Notes: a model not told the origin generated them from the letters alone. A stretch of DNA of 18,124 nucleotides from Thermoleophilia bacterium (GCA_014534295.1 JACVRU010000019.1:1-18124), one strand, 5' to 3'. Numbered from the stretch's first letter, positions 1 through 7,042 are shown. Numbers and translations are program-made.

Positions 1-127
1 CGTCGTCGGGCGCGACGTGGAGCCGCAGGACGACGTAGCCGTCCTCGCGCTCCTCGCGCTCGACGCGGACGGCGTCGGGATCGTCGACGAGCCCGCGGGC
101 CAGGTACTCGAGCAGGTCGACGCTCAG
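1..127 (-). CDS. khpA: KH-domain RNA-binding protein KhpA, N-terminal part (runs off the window), probable CTG start
   Basis: About 42 residues are visible. They read LLEYLARGLVDDPDAV, then VRVEREEREDG and VVLRLHVAPDD, the typical start of the short KH-domain protein encoded after rpsP (KhpA/YlqC). The family binds RNA and works with KhpB in cell-size and envelope control. The reading frame has no ATG, GTG or TTG near the conserved N-terminus. The best start is CTG at 127-125, which forms a CTGA overlap with the rpsP stop codon, the same geometry as the common ATGA coupling. GAAGGA lies 6 nt upstream of this CTG, a good Shine-Dalgarno inside the rpsP end. Family assignment is secure from sequence and neighbour; the CTG start is inferred. 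The GXXG loop lies outside the window. Confidence 0.85.
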   Translation of the reverse strand, partial: MSVDLLEYLARGLVDDPDAVRVEREEREDGYVVLRLHVAPDD

Positions 128-366
128 GCGAGATCCTTCGCCTCGAGGAGGCGCTGCACCGTCCCGGAGGGCTTGGCGCCCTTGCCGAGCCAGTCCTTCA
201 CCTTCGCCTCGTCGAACTCGATCAGCGACGGGTCCGACTGCGGGTTGTAGCGCCCGACGATGTCGATGAATTTGCCGTCCCGCGGGGAGCGGGAGTCGGC
301 TACGACGACGCGGTAGATCGGGTTCTTCCTCGACCCGACGCGGGTCAGTCTCATGCGTACTGCCAC
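124..366 (-). CDS. rpsP: 30S ribosomal protein S16
   Basis: 80 residues, normal for S16, a small-subunit assembly protein that binds 16S rRNA. The N-terminus MAVRMRLTRVGSRKNPIYRV and the following VVADSRSPRDGKFIDIVGRYNP are the family hallmark. The start is GTG at 366; AGGAGGTGA (379-371 on the minus strand) lies just upstream with good spacing, whereas the internal ATG at 355 has no such site. Only four bases separate the ffh stop from this start, so translation is probably coupled to ffh. The order ffh-rpsP-khpA is conserved in many Gram-positive bacteria, where rimM, trmD and rplS usually follow. Confidence 0.97.
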   Translation of the reverse strand: MAVRMRLTRVGSRKNPIYRVVVADSRSPRDGKFIDIVGRYNPQSDPSLIEFDEAKVKDWLGKGAKPSGTVQRLLEAKDLA

Positions 367-370
367 TGAA

Positions 371-379
371 TCACCTCCT
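371..379 (-). promoter_or_regulatory. Shine-Dalgarno of rpsP built into the ffh stop codon
   Basis: On the minus strand the last codons and TGA stop of ffh read AGGAGGTGA, a near-perfect anti-16S match. It is followed by four bases and the rpsP GTG start. The same bases end one gene and recruit ribosomes for the next, which suggests coupled synthesis of Ffh and S16. Confidence 0.8.
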
Positions 380-1681
380 CCCCATGCCCGGGAGCGCAGG
401 GATCTTGCCTTCTCCGAGCTGCTTCATGAGCTTCTCCATCTGCTTGCGGGCCTGCAGGAGCCTGTTCACGTGCTGGACGGACGTGCCCGAGCCGGCGGCG
501 ATCCGCTTGCGGCGCGAGCCGTCGATCACGTCCGGGTTGCGACGCTCGGCGGGAGTCATCGAGAGCACGATCGCTTCGACGCGCGCGAGCTCGCGCTCGT
601 CGAGGTCGACGTCGGCTAGCTGCGAGCCCATGCCGGGGAGCAGCTTCAGGACGCCCTGGATCGGCCCCATCCGCTTGATCATCTTCTGGGCGGCCAGGAA
701 GTCGTCGAAGGTGAAGCGGCCCTCGCGGATCCGACGCTCCATTGCCTCCTGCTCGTCTTCGGCGATCGCCTGCTCGGCCTTCTCGATCAGGGTCAGTACG
801 TCGCCCATGCCGAGGATGCGCGACGCCATCCGGTCGGGGTGGAAGTACTCGAGCTGGTCGAGCGTCTCGCCGATCGACGCGAGCTTGATCGGGCGGCCGG
901 TGACGGCCTTGACGGAGAGCGCGGCGCCGCCTCTCGCGTCGCCGTCGAGCTTCGTCAGGACGACGCCGTCGAAGTCGATCCGCTCCTGGAAGGCGAGCGC
1001 GACGTTGACCGCCTCCTGGCCCGTCATCGCGTCGAGCACGAGCAGCACGTTCTGAGGCTTCGCCTCGCGGCGAACGGCGGCGAGCTCGTCCATCAGCGCC
1101 TCGTCCACGTGGAGGCGGCCGGCGGTGTCGAGGATGAGCACTTCCTCGGTCGCCTGCCCGAGCGCGGCGCGAACCGCGGCGACGGGATCGCTGCGCTCCT
1201 CCGAGTAGACCGGGATCTGCAGCTGGCGGCCGAGCTGCTCGAGCTGGTCGATCGCCGCAGGCCGCTGGAGGTCGGCGGCGACGAGCGCGGGCTGCCTGCC
1301 CTCCTTGCGCAGGAGCAGGGCCAGCTTCGCGGCAGCCGTTGTCTTCCCCGAGCCCTGGAGCCCGGCGAGGAGGACGACCGTCGGCGGGCGGCCGCCGAGG
1401 GCGAGCTTCGAGCTGCCGGCGCCCATCAGCTCCGTCAGCTGCTCGTGAACGATCTTCACGACCTCCTGGCCGGGCGTGAGGCTCTTCGTCACCTGCGCGC
1501 CGAGCGCCCGCTCGCGGATGGCCGCGACGAACTCGCGCACGACCTTCAGGTTGACGTCGGCCTCGAGCAGCGCCAGCCGGATCTCGCGCATCGCGCGCGA
1601 GATCGACTCCTCGTCCAGGCGCCCGCGGCCGCGGACGTCGGAAAGGGCGTGCTGCAGCTTGTCGGAGAGGGTGTCGAACAC
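371..1681 (-). CDS. ffh: Signal recognition particle protein Ffh
   Basis: 436 residues, usual for bacterial Ffh (SRP54). It is a cytosolic GTPase that binds SRP RNA and signal sequences and docks with FtsY at the membrane. The N domain spans about 1-95. The G domain has GLQGSGKTT at 107-115, DTAGR at 185-189 and TKLDGDARGG at 243-252. The methionine-rich M domain follows from about 300, with the RNA-binding helix-turn-helix around SRRKRIAAGSG (389-399) and a short tail ending PGMGRR. The start is GTG giving MFDTLSDKLQ, which matches family N-termini. There is no clear Shine-Dalgarno; instead TACTCT lies 8 nt upstream, so the message may be nearly leaderless. Confidence 0.97.
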   Translation of the reverse strand: MFDTLSDKLQHALSDVRGRGRLDEESISRAMREIRLALLEADVNLKVVREFVAAIRERALGAQVTKSLTPGQEVVKIVHEQLTELMGAGSSKLALGGRPPTVVLLAGLQGSGKTTAAAKLALLLRKEGRQPALVAADLQRPAAIDQLEQLGRQLQIPVYSEERSDPVAAVRAALGQATEEVLILDTAGRLHVDEALMDELAAVRREAKPQNVLLVLDAMTGQEAVNVALAFQERIDFDGVVLTKLDGDARGGAALSVKAVTGRPIKLASIGETLDQLEYFHPDRMASRILGMGDVLTLIEKAEQAIAEDEQEAMERRIREGRFTFDDFLAAQKMIKRMGPIQGVLKLLPGMGSQLADVDLDERELARVEAIVLSMTPAERRNPDVIDGSRRKRIAAGSGTSVQHVNRLLQARKQMEKLMKQLGEGKIPALPGMGRR

Positions 1682-1689
1682 CCGCGTGG

Positions 1690-1695
1690 AGAGTA
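1690..1695 (-). promoter_or_regulatory. Candidate -10 element of ffh (TACTCT, 8 nt before GTG)
   Basis: TACTCT read on the minus strand fits the actinobacterial TANNNT -10 pattern. It sits in the 21-nt gap between the upstream membrane-protein gene and ffh. A transcript starting 6-8 nt downstream would be leaderless or nearly so. No good -35 hexamer is visible. Confidence 0.5.
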
Positions 1696-1702
1696 GCTGG
1701 GC

Positions 1703-2098
1703 TCAGAGGATCGAAATCAGCACGGCGAGCGCGATCGCGGCCGCGGCACCGCTGGCGGCGAGGGTTCGGCCAACTCCCGCGCCGGCATCGCGCCACGACT
1801 CGTTGGCAGCGCCGATCAGTAGCGCGGCGACGCCCAGGAGCAAGGCGCCGATGGACATCAGCGCGACGAGACCGAGCGCGAGCGCCGTCCCGCCTGCACC
1901 TGCGAAGAGGGCCGCTTTGATCGGCCCGCGCGCCAGCATCGACCCGAGGACGGCCGCGATCCCGATCCCGCCGAAGGTCGCTGCCCAGGGCACGAACTCC
2001 GCCGGCGAGTCGTTCCCCTCCGAGAGGATCAGGGCGAGGTAGACGCCGGCCGTCGCGAAGGCGAGCGCGCTGCCGGCGAGCCCGAGCCGGGAGATCAT
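1703..2098 (-). CDS. Small integral membrane protein of unknown function
   Basis: 131 residues, nearly all hydrophobic. Likely membrane segments lie at about 4-24, 34-54, 61-82, 83-97 and 111-131, that is four or five helices. Short polar links include SEGNDSPAE (26-34) and NESWRDAG (99-106). No catalytic motif is recognised. The start is ATG at 2098, which overlaps the stop of the macrodomain gene by 4 nt (ATGA), so the two are very likely co-transcribed and translationally coupled. A longer reading frame extends upstream, but it runs through the macrodomain gene out of frame and was not used. The protein lies just ahead of ffh but has no known link to SRP targeting. Confidence 0.8.
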   Translation of the reverse strand: MISRLGLAGSALAFATAGVYLALILSEGNDSPAEFVPWAATFGGIGIAAVLGSMLARGPIKAALFAGAGGTALALGLVALMSIGALLLGVAALLIGAANESWRDAGAGVGRTLAASGAAAAIALAVLISIL

Positions 2099-2586
2099 TG
2101 TGCGAGCGCCCGCTCGAACGCGTCCCTCGCGGCGTCGCCGTAGACCGCGAAGACGACCCCCTCGAGCGACTCGGCCTCGTAGGCGGTGACGACGTCGACC
2201 ATCAGCTTCGCGGCCGTGTCGAGCGGGAAGGCGCCCACGCCGGTTCCGAAGGCGGGCAGCGCGAGCGTGCGGGCGCCGAGCCCGTCGGCCACCCGGAGGC
2301 AGCTGCGCGTCGTCCGCCGGATCAACTCCTCGCTCGTGACGAGGTCGGGGCCCATGGCCGCGCCGTGGACCACCCAGCGGGCCGGTAGCGCTCCCGCGGA
2401 GGTGGCGACGGCCTCCCCGGGCTCGATCGGGCCCTGCGCGACCGCCTCGCGCTCGATCTCCTCTCCACCGGCCCGCTTGATCGCCCCGGCGACGCCGGAG
2501 CCCATCCAGAGGGCGCCGTTCGCCGCGTTTGCGATCGCGTCGACCGCCAGCAAGGTGATGTCTCCCTCGAAGACGGATATGTCCAC
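2095..2586 (-). CDS. Macrodomain (ADP-ribose-binding) protein
   Basis: 163 residues forming one macrodomain. The family binds ADP-ribose or O-acetyl-ADP-ribose, and some members remove ADP-ribose from proteins. Visible motifs are GDI (8-10), AIANAAN with N20 and N23 in the ligand pocket, the glycine-rich loop GSGVAGAIKRAGG (29-41), and PAFGTGVGAFP (111-121), which would hold the phosphates. The LWMGSGVAGAIKRAGG form resembles thermophile/archaeal stand-alone macrodomains. The start is GTG at 2586. GAGAAT lies 6 nt upstream, a weak -10 in leaderless position, and GGGAG lies 9 nt upstream, a weak Shine-Dalgarno. It is divergent from dodecin and overlaps the downstream membrane-protein gene by 4 nt. 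The fold is sure; whether it is a binder or a hydrolase is not. Confidence 0.92.
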   Translation of the reverse strand: MDISVFEGDITLLAVDAIANAANGALWMGSGVAGAIKRAGGEEIEREAVAQGPIEPGEAVATSAGALPARWVVHGAAMGPDLVTSEELIRRTTRSCLRVADGLGARTLALPAFGTGVGAFPLDTAAKLMVDVVTAYEAESLEGVVFAVYGDAARDAFERALAQ

Positions 2587-2612
2587 GGGGTAATTCTCCC
2601 AAGGAGGCAGCG
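2587..2612. promoter_or_regulatory. 26-nt divergent start region between macrodomain and dodecin genes
   Basis: This gap holds both translation signals. AAGGAGG (2601-2607) is the plus-strand Shine-Dalgarno of dodecin. GGGAG and GAGAAT on the minus strand precede the macrodomain GTG. It is too short for two full independent promoters, so at least the dodecin promoter must lie inside the macrodomain coding region. Confidence 0.55.
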
Positions 2613-2822
2613 ATGGCAGACGTCGCCAAGGTCGTGACCGTGATCGGCAACTCCCCCGAGAGCTTCGCGAAGGCGGCCCAGGTCGCCGTCGAGGAGGCGG
2701 CCAAGACGCTCCGCGGCATCACGGGCGCGGACGTGATCTCGATGAGCTGCGAGGTCCAGGACGGGCGCATCACGGAGTACCGCACGACCGTGAACATCGC
2801 CTTCGCCCTCGAGCGCAGCTAG
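2613..2822 (+). CDS. Dodecin-family protein lacking the flavin-stacking tryptophan
   Basis: 69 residues, normal for dodecins, which form hollow dodecamers that store or buffer flavins. The beta-alpha-beta-beta pattern is clear: KVVTVIGNSPESF, the helix AKAAQVAVEEAAKTLR, then VQDGRITEYRTTVNIAF. Classical dodecins carry a tryptophan four residues after TLR that stacks on the flavin ring; here that position is G38 (TLRGITGADV) and there is no tryptophan at all. It may belong to a Trp-less branch that binds another ligand. The start is ATG at 2613 with AAGGAGG 5 nt upstream. It is divergent from the macrodomain gene and 32 nt ahead of the cyclase gene. Confidence 0.85.
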   Translation: MADVAKVVTVIGNSPESFAKAAQVAVEEAAKTLRGITGADVISMSCEVQDGRITEYRTTVNIAFALERS

Positions 2823-2842
2823 AGGAAAGCGCCGAATCGTCC

Positions 2843-2848
2843 TAGACT
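2843..2848 (+). promoter_or_regulatory. Candidate -10 element of the cyclase/STAND gene (TAGACT, 6 nt before ATG)
   Basis: The stretch reads TAGACTCGCGGCATG with no Shine-Dalgarno before the ATG. A start of transcription at the A of ATG is the expected distance from the hexamer. The plsX start has almost the same sequence (TAGACTCGCGGCCATG). Confidence 0.55.
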
Positions 2849-2854
2849 CGCGGC

Positions 2855-5809
2855 ATGTCCGCCGCGAGCGGGGCGAGCCGGCGCACCGTCACCGTCCTCT
2901 TCTGCGACGTCGTCGACTCGACGCTGCTCGGAGAGGCGCTCGACCCCGAGGCGCTCCGCTCCGCCCAGACGGAGTACTTCGACGCGGTCCGCGAGGTGCT
3001 CGAGCGCCACGGCGGCACCGTCGAGAAGTTCATCGGCGACGCCGTCATGGCCGTCTTCGGCCTGCCGACGCTCCACGAGGACGACGCGCTCCGCGCGCTC
3101 CACGCCGCCTCCGAGCTGCGGATCGCGATCGCACCGCTCGACCAGCGCCTGGATCGGGCAAACGGGCTCCGCTGGCGGATCCGCGTCGGGGTGGCGACCG
3201 GCGAGGTCGTCGCCGGCGACGCCGAGGACGCCCAGTCCTTCGCCACCGGGACCACGGTCGTGGTCGCGCAGCGGCTCGAGTCGTCCGCGCAGCCGAGCGA
3301 GGTGCTGATCGACGACGCCACCTACCGCCTGGCCGCCGGCGCCGCCCTCGTCGAGCCGGTGGAGCCCGTGGCGGCGAAGGGGAAGGCAGAGCCGGTCGCG
3401 GCGTGGCGGCTCGTCGGTGTCCAATCGGGGGTTCCCGGCGTTCCGCGCCGGCTCGACACGCCGCTGGTCGGCCGCCGGGGCGAGCTCGCGCGCCTCCGGG
3501 AGGCATTCGACACGGCGGTCTCGGAACGCCGCTGCCGGCTCGTCGGCGTGATCGGGCCCGCCGGGATCGGCAAGTCGAGGCTCGTCCGCGAGTTCATCGC
3601 CGAGCTGGCCCACGAGGCGACCGTCCGCGTCGGCCGCTGCCCGCCCTACGGCGACGGGGTCACGTTCTGGCCAGTCGTCCAGGTTCTGCCCGACGAGACG
3701 CTCGAGGGGACGACGGAGGAGATCTTCCGCCGCGTCCGGCGCAGCCTCGAGGAGCTCGCCGCGGAGCGGCCACTCGTCCTCTGCCTCGACGACCTGCACT
3801 GGGCCGAGCCGACGCTGCTCAACCTCGTCGACTACCTGCACGGGCTGATCTCCGGCGAGCCGGTGCTCCTGCTCTGCATGTCGCGGGCGGAACTGCTCGA
3901 GGCGCGTCCGCAGTGGGCCGCGAACGTGGTCGTTCTGTCGCCGCTCTCCCCGGAAGAAGCAGAGGCGCTCCTCACCGTGCTCGACGCGCCGGCCGAGGCG
4001 CGCCGGCGGATCGCCGAGGCGGCCGAAGGCAACCCGCTCTTCGCCGAGCAGATGGCGGCAATGGCGCTCGAGGCCGGCCCGACCTTCGCCGTGCCACCGT
4101 CGATCAAGGCCCTGCTCGCGGCGCGGCTCGACCGGCTGCCCGCCGTCGAGCGGGCGATCGTCGAGCGCGCGGCGGTGATCGGGCGCGAGTTCCCGCTGCG
4201 CGCGGTCGCGGCCCTCGCACCGGAGGAGCTGCGGCCCGAGGCCACGTCGCACGTGCTGACGCTCGTCCGCAAGGACCTCGTCGAGCCCTACCCCTGGGCG
4301 TTCCGCGCCGACGAAGACGGCTTCCGCTTTCGGCACGGCCTCATCCGCGAGGCCGCCTACGAGGGCATCCCGAAGGAGCTGCGCGCGAGGCTCCACGAGC
4401 GCTACGCCCGCTGGTTCGAGCGCTCCAGCGGCGAGGACGTGATCGTCGGCTACCACCTCGAGCAGGTCTACGTGCTGCGGACGCAGCTCGGCCGCGTCGA
4501 CGAGGAGACCGAGGCGCTTGCGGGTGAGGCCGGCGACCTGCTCGGCGCGGCCGGCGAGCGCGCGCTCAGGCGCGCCGACATCCCGGCGGCGATCAACTTG
4601 CTCACCCGGGCGACGAGCCTGCTTCCCCCCGGCCGCCCGCGCCGGGCAGCCCTGCTGCTCGAGCTGGGCCAGGCGCTGATGAAGGCAGGGCGGTTCGCGG
4701 AGGCCGGGCCTGCTCTCGAGCAGACGCTCGAGGCGGCTCGCGCGGCAGGCGATCGCCGCATCGAGCTGCGGGCGACGATCGAGCTCCAGCAGTTGCTCTC
4801 CTTCACCAGTCCGGCCGGCATCGGCGAGGAGACGGCCCGCGTGGCGACCGAGGCGATCCCGGAGCTCGAAGCGCTCGGGGACGAGGCAGGCGTCGCGAAG
4901 GCGTGGCGCCTGCTCAGCGACGTCCACGTCATGTCGTCGCGCTTCGGCGATCGCGCCGAGGCGCTGGAGCATGCGCTCGAGCACGCGCGGAACGTGCCCG
5001 GCGGCGACGCCGACATCGACGCCTACACGGGGCTGCTCGCCCAGGCGCTCCACTGGGGCCCGACCCCGACGGAGATCGGGATCGAGCGCTGCCGGAGCTT
5101 CCTCGCGAGCGCCGAGGAGAGCCCCGCCCTCCGAGCCACGGTCTACGCCGCCCTCGGCGTGATGCTGGCCGGCCGGGGCGAGTTCGAGGACGCGAGGCTC
5201 CTCTACCGGGAGTCCGCGGACCTGCACGAGAAGCTCGGCCTGACGTTCCGCGCGGCCGTGACGGCGCTGCTGGGAGCCGAGATCGAGCTCCTGGCCGGCG
5301 ACGCGGAGGCCGCCGAGCGAGAGTTGCGCGCGGCGTACCGGACGCTCGAGGCAATGGGCGAGACCGGCAACCGCGCCGTCGTCTCGGCCCAGCTGGCCCT
5401 GGTCCTCGCCGCCCAGGGGCGGGACGACGAGGCGTGGCGCTTCGCGCGTCTGGCCGGCGAGATCGGCGAGCTCGGCGACGCGTTCGCGGCCGTCCTCGAA
5501 CGGTCGGCGCGAGCCCGCCTGCTGACCCGCGCGGACGAGCTCGGACGAGCAGCCGAGAGCGCCGGCGAGGCCCTCTCCCTCGCCGAAGCCACCGACTGTC
5601 CGAATCTCCGGACGACCGCAGCCCTTGCCCTCGCCGAGGCCCTCGCGGCGGGCGGCGACCTCGAGCAGTCTCGGTCGCTGCTTGAACGCGCCCGCGCGGC
5701 CTTCGAGGCCAAGGGGAACCTCGTCGAGTCGAACCGCGTGGCCGCCCTGCTTGTCAGCGGACAACGAGAGGGCGTAGAGTCCTCGCACAACGGAGGAGGT
5801 GGGCAGTGA
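2855..5809 (+). CDS. Class III nucleotide cyclase-like / STAND ATPase / TPR protein
   Basis: 984 residues with three parts. Residues 10-185 form a class III adenylate/guanylate cyclase homology domain: metal Asp D18 in FCDVVDS, D62 in FIGDAVMAVFG, and purine-side K58. Residues 200-530 form a STAND-type AAA ATPase with Walker A GPAGIGKS (234-241) and Walker B LVLCLDD (307-313). The rest is helical repeats of TPR type. No DNA-binding domain is seen. In the cyclase domain the usual GDTVNLAARL reads GTTVVVAQRL: the transition-state Asn is V136 and the purine-recognising Asp is T133, while R140 remains. Cyclase activity is therefore doubtful and the domain may only bind nucleotide or dimerise. The start is ATG at 2855, apparently leaderless. 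It ends in a GTGA overlap with the next gene. Confidence 0.9.
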   Translation: MSAASGASRRTVTVLFCDVVDSTLLGEALDPEALRSAQTEYFDAVREVLERHGGTVEKFIGDAVMAVFGLPTLHEDDALRALHAASELRIAIAPLDQRLDRANGLRWRIRVGVATGEVVAGDAEDAQSFATGTTVVVAQRLESSAQPSEVLIDDATYRLAAGAALVEPVEPVAAKGKAEPVAAWRLVGVQSGVPGVPRRLDTPLVGRRGELARLREAFDTAVSERRCRLVGVIGPAGIGKSRLVREFIAELAHEATVRVGRCPPYGDGVTFWPVVQVLPDETLEGTTEEIFRRVRRSLEELAAERPLVLCLDDLHWAEPTLLNLVDYLHGLISGEPVLLLCMSRAELLEARPQWAANVVVLSPLSPEEAEALLTVLDAPAEARRRIAEAAEGNPLFAEQMAAMALEAGPTFAVPPSIKALLAARLDRLPAVERAIVERAAVIGREFPLRAVAALAPEELRPEATSHVLTLVRKDLVEPYPWAFRADEDGFRFRHGLIREAAYEGIPKELRARLHERYARWFERSSGEDVIVGYHLEQVYVLRTQLGRVDEETEALAGEAGDLLGAAGERALRRADIPAAINLLTRATSLLPPGRPRRAALLLELGQALMKAGRFAEAGPALEQTLEAARAAGDRRIELRATIELQQLLSFTSPAGIGEETARVATEAIPELEALGDEAGVAKAWRLLSDVHVMSSRFGDRAEALEHALEHARNVPGGDADIDAYTGLLAQALHWGPTPTEIGIERCRSFLASAEESPALRATVYAALGVMLAGRGEFEDARLLYRESADLHEKLGLTFRAAVTALLGAEIELLAGDAEAAERELRAAYRTLEAMGETGNRAVVSAQLALVLAAQGRDDEAWRFARLAGEIGELGDAFAAVLERSARARLLTRADELGRAAESAGEALSLAEATDCPNLRTTAALALAEALAAGGDLEQSRSLLERARAAFEAKGNLVESNRVAALLVSGQREGVESSHNGGGGQ

Positions 5810-6087
5810 CCACGTACGATCAGGATCCCGGCCAGTCGGGCGGCGACGACCTCGACGAGAAGTCGCGCCAGCTCAGCGACGAGGCCGCCGATGAGTACCG
5901 TCAGCGGATCTTCGTCGGCGTCGGCGTGGGCGAGCCGGTCACCGAGGCGATCCGGCGGGCCTACGAGAACGCCTGGCGCCAGGCGAGCTCCGCCGACGCG
6001 CGCGGCCCGTTCCGCGTACTCGAGCAGCACGTCGACGGGACCAACCCGCCTAACTGGTGCCGGGTCGTGCTCGGCGCCGGCAGCTAG
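5806..6087 (+). CDS. Small protein of unknown function, coupled to the cyclase/STAND gene
   Basis: 93 residues, not recognised. The first 30 residues are polar and probably disordered (MTTYDQDPGQSGGDDLDEKS). The rest reads as beta strand (RIFVGVGVG), long helix (PVTEAIRRAYENAWRQA), then two strands (FRVLEQHV and NWCRVVLG) joined by DGTNPP. This order is that of dodecin, but sequence identity to dodecin is not evident, so the link is only a suggestion. The start is GTG at 5806, sharing GTGA with the stop of the cyclase gene, with AGGAGGTG just upstream; translation is clearly coupled. TAGAGT at 5775-5780 could be an internal -10. The stop TAG overlaps the ftsY stop on the other strand. Confidence 0.8.
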   Translation: MTTYDQDPGQSGGDDLDEKSRQLSDEAADEYRQRIFVGVGVGEPVTEAIRRAYENAWRQASSADARGPFRVLEQHVDGTNPPNWCRVVLGAGS

Positions 6088-6093
6088 CCGGCG
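6075..6093. terminator. Bidirectional GC hairpin over the stop codons of 5806-6087 and ftsY
   Basis: A perfect 7-bp stem, CGCCGGC / GCCGGCG, with loop AGCTA. The loop and stem edge hold the two overlapping TAG stops of the convergent genes (CTAG at 6084-6087). There is no U-run on either side, so it is a GC-rich, tail-less terminator candidate. Confidence 0.5.
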
Positions 6094-7034
6094 AGCAGGG
6101 CGCGCGCGAAGTCATGCGGGTCGAACGGCCGTAGGTCGTCGAGCCGCTCGCCCACTCCCACAAGCTTGACCGGGAGACCGAGCTCGTGCGCGATCGCGAC
6201 CGCGATCCCGCCGCGCGCGGACCCGTCGAGCTTCGTCAGCGCCACGCCGGTCACGTCCACGGCGTCCCCGAACAGCCGGGCCTGCTGGAGCCCGTTCTGG
6301 CCCGTGGTCGCGTCCACGACCAGCAGCGTCTCGTGCGGCGCGCCCTCGAGCTTGCCCGCGATCACGCGCCGCACCTTGGCGAGCTCCTCCATCAGGTTCT
6401 TCTGGGTATGAAGCCGCCCCGCGGTGTCGACGATGACGACGTCGCGACCCCGTGCCTGCGCAGCCTCGACGGCGTCGTAGGCGACCGAGGCCGGGTCTCC
6501 CCCGCGACGGCCGCCGACGAAGTCCGATCCGGCCCGCTCCGCCCAGATCTCGAGCTGCTCCTCGGCGGCGGCGCGGAAGGTGTCGGCCGCGGCCAGGAGG
6601 ACGGAGCGGCCGCGGTCGCGGAGCGCGTGGGCGAGCTTCCCGATCGTCGTCGTCTTGCCGGTCCCGTTGACGCCGACCACGAGGATCACGCTCGGCCGTG
6701 CGGCGACCGCGAGCGACCCCGGCTCCCCGAGCATGGCCGCGACCTCCTCGACGAGCGCAGGCGTCAGGTCGCCGGCCTCGCCGCGGGTCTCGAGCCGGCG
6801 AACGAGCTCCGCCGTGGCGGGCACGCCGACGTCGGCCACGATCAGCGCCTCCTCGAGCCGCTCCCAGGCCTCGTCGTCGGCCGGGTCGAAGGCCGCGAGC
6901 GCCAGCTGCTCGGTCAACGCGCGGCGGCTCTTCGCGAGCGAGTCCCGCAGCCGGCCGAAGAAGCCCTCCCGCTCCTCCTCCGTCTCCGCCGCCGGCCCGC
7001 CGTCTCCGAGCAGCTCTGGCCAGCTCCGCGCCAT
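6084..7034 (-). CDS. ftsY: Signal recognition particle receptor FtsY
   Basis: 316 residues. It is the membrane-associated GTPase that pairs with Ffh to hand ribosomes to the SecYEG channel. A short acidic N-terminal stretch (AAETEEEREGFFGRL, 15-29) replaces the long A domain of some species. The N domain runs to about 105. The G domain has GVNGTGKTTT (121-130), DTFRAAAEEQL (151-161), DTAGR (203-207) and TKLDGSARGG (267-276), and the C-terminus LRPFDPHDFARALLAG is typical. An open frame continues about 92 codons upstream of the chosen ATG, but it is antisense to the yjbR gene and has no homology, so ATG at 7034 is used. No Shine-Dalgarno; TAGCGT lies 8 nt upstream. Confidence 0.96.
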   Translation of the reverse strand: MARSWPELLGDGGPAAETEEEREGFFGRLRDSLAKSRRALTEQLALAAFDPADDEAWERLEEALIVADVGVPATAELVRRLETRGEAGDLTPALVEEVAAMLGEPGSLAVAARPSVILVVGVNGTGKTTTIGKLAHALRDRGRSVLLAAADTFRAAAEEQLEIWAERAGSDFVGGRRGGDPASVAYDAVEAAQARGRDVVIVDTAGRLHTQKNLMEELAKVRRVIAGKLEGAPHETLLVVDATTGQNGLQQARLFGDAVDVTGVALTKLDGSARGGIAVAIAHELGLPVKLVGVGERLDDLRPFDPHDFARALLAG

Positions 7035-7042
7035 GGGCGGGA

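Noticed and set aside
351..1796. Alternative frame over ffh
   Set aside because: Arg/Pro-rich shadow of ffh with no motif.
1703..2797. A 364-codon version of the small membrane protein
   Set aside because: The upstream part is the macrodomain gene read in the wrong frame; the true start is the ATGA overlap at 2098.
2819..5788. A 989-codon open frame on the minus strand opposite the cyclase/STAND gene
   Set aside because: It mirrors the codon bias of the plus-strand gene, has no recognisable domain, and is full of low-complexity Arg/Glu/Gly/Leu runs.
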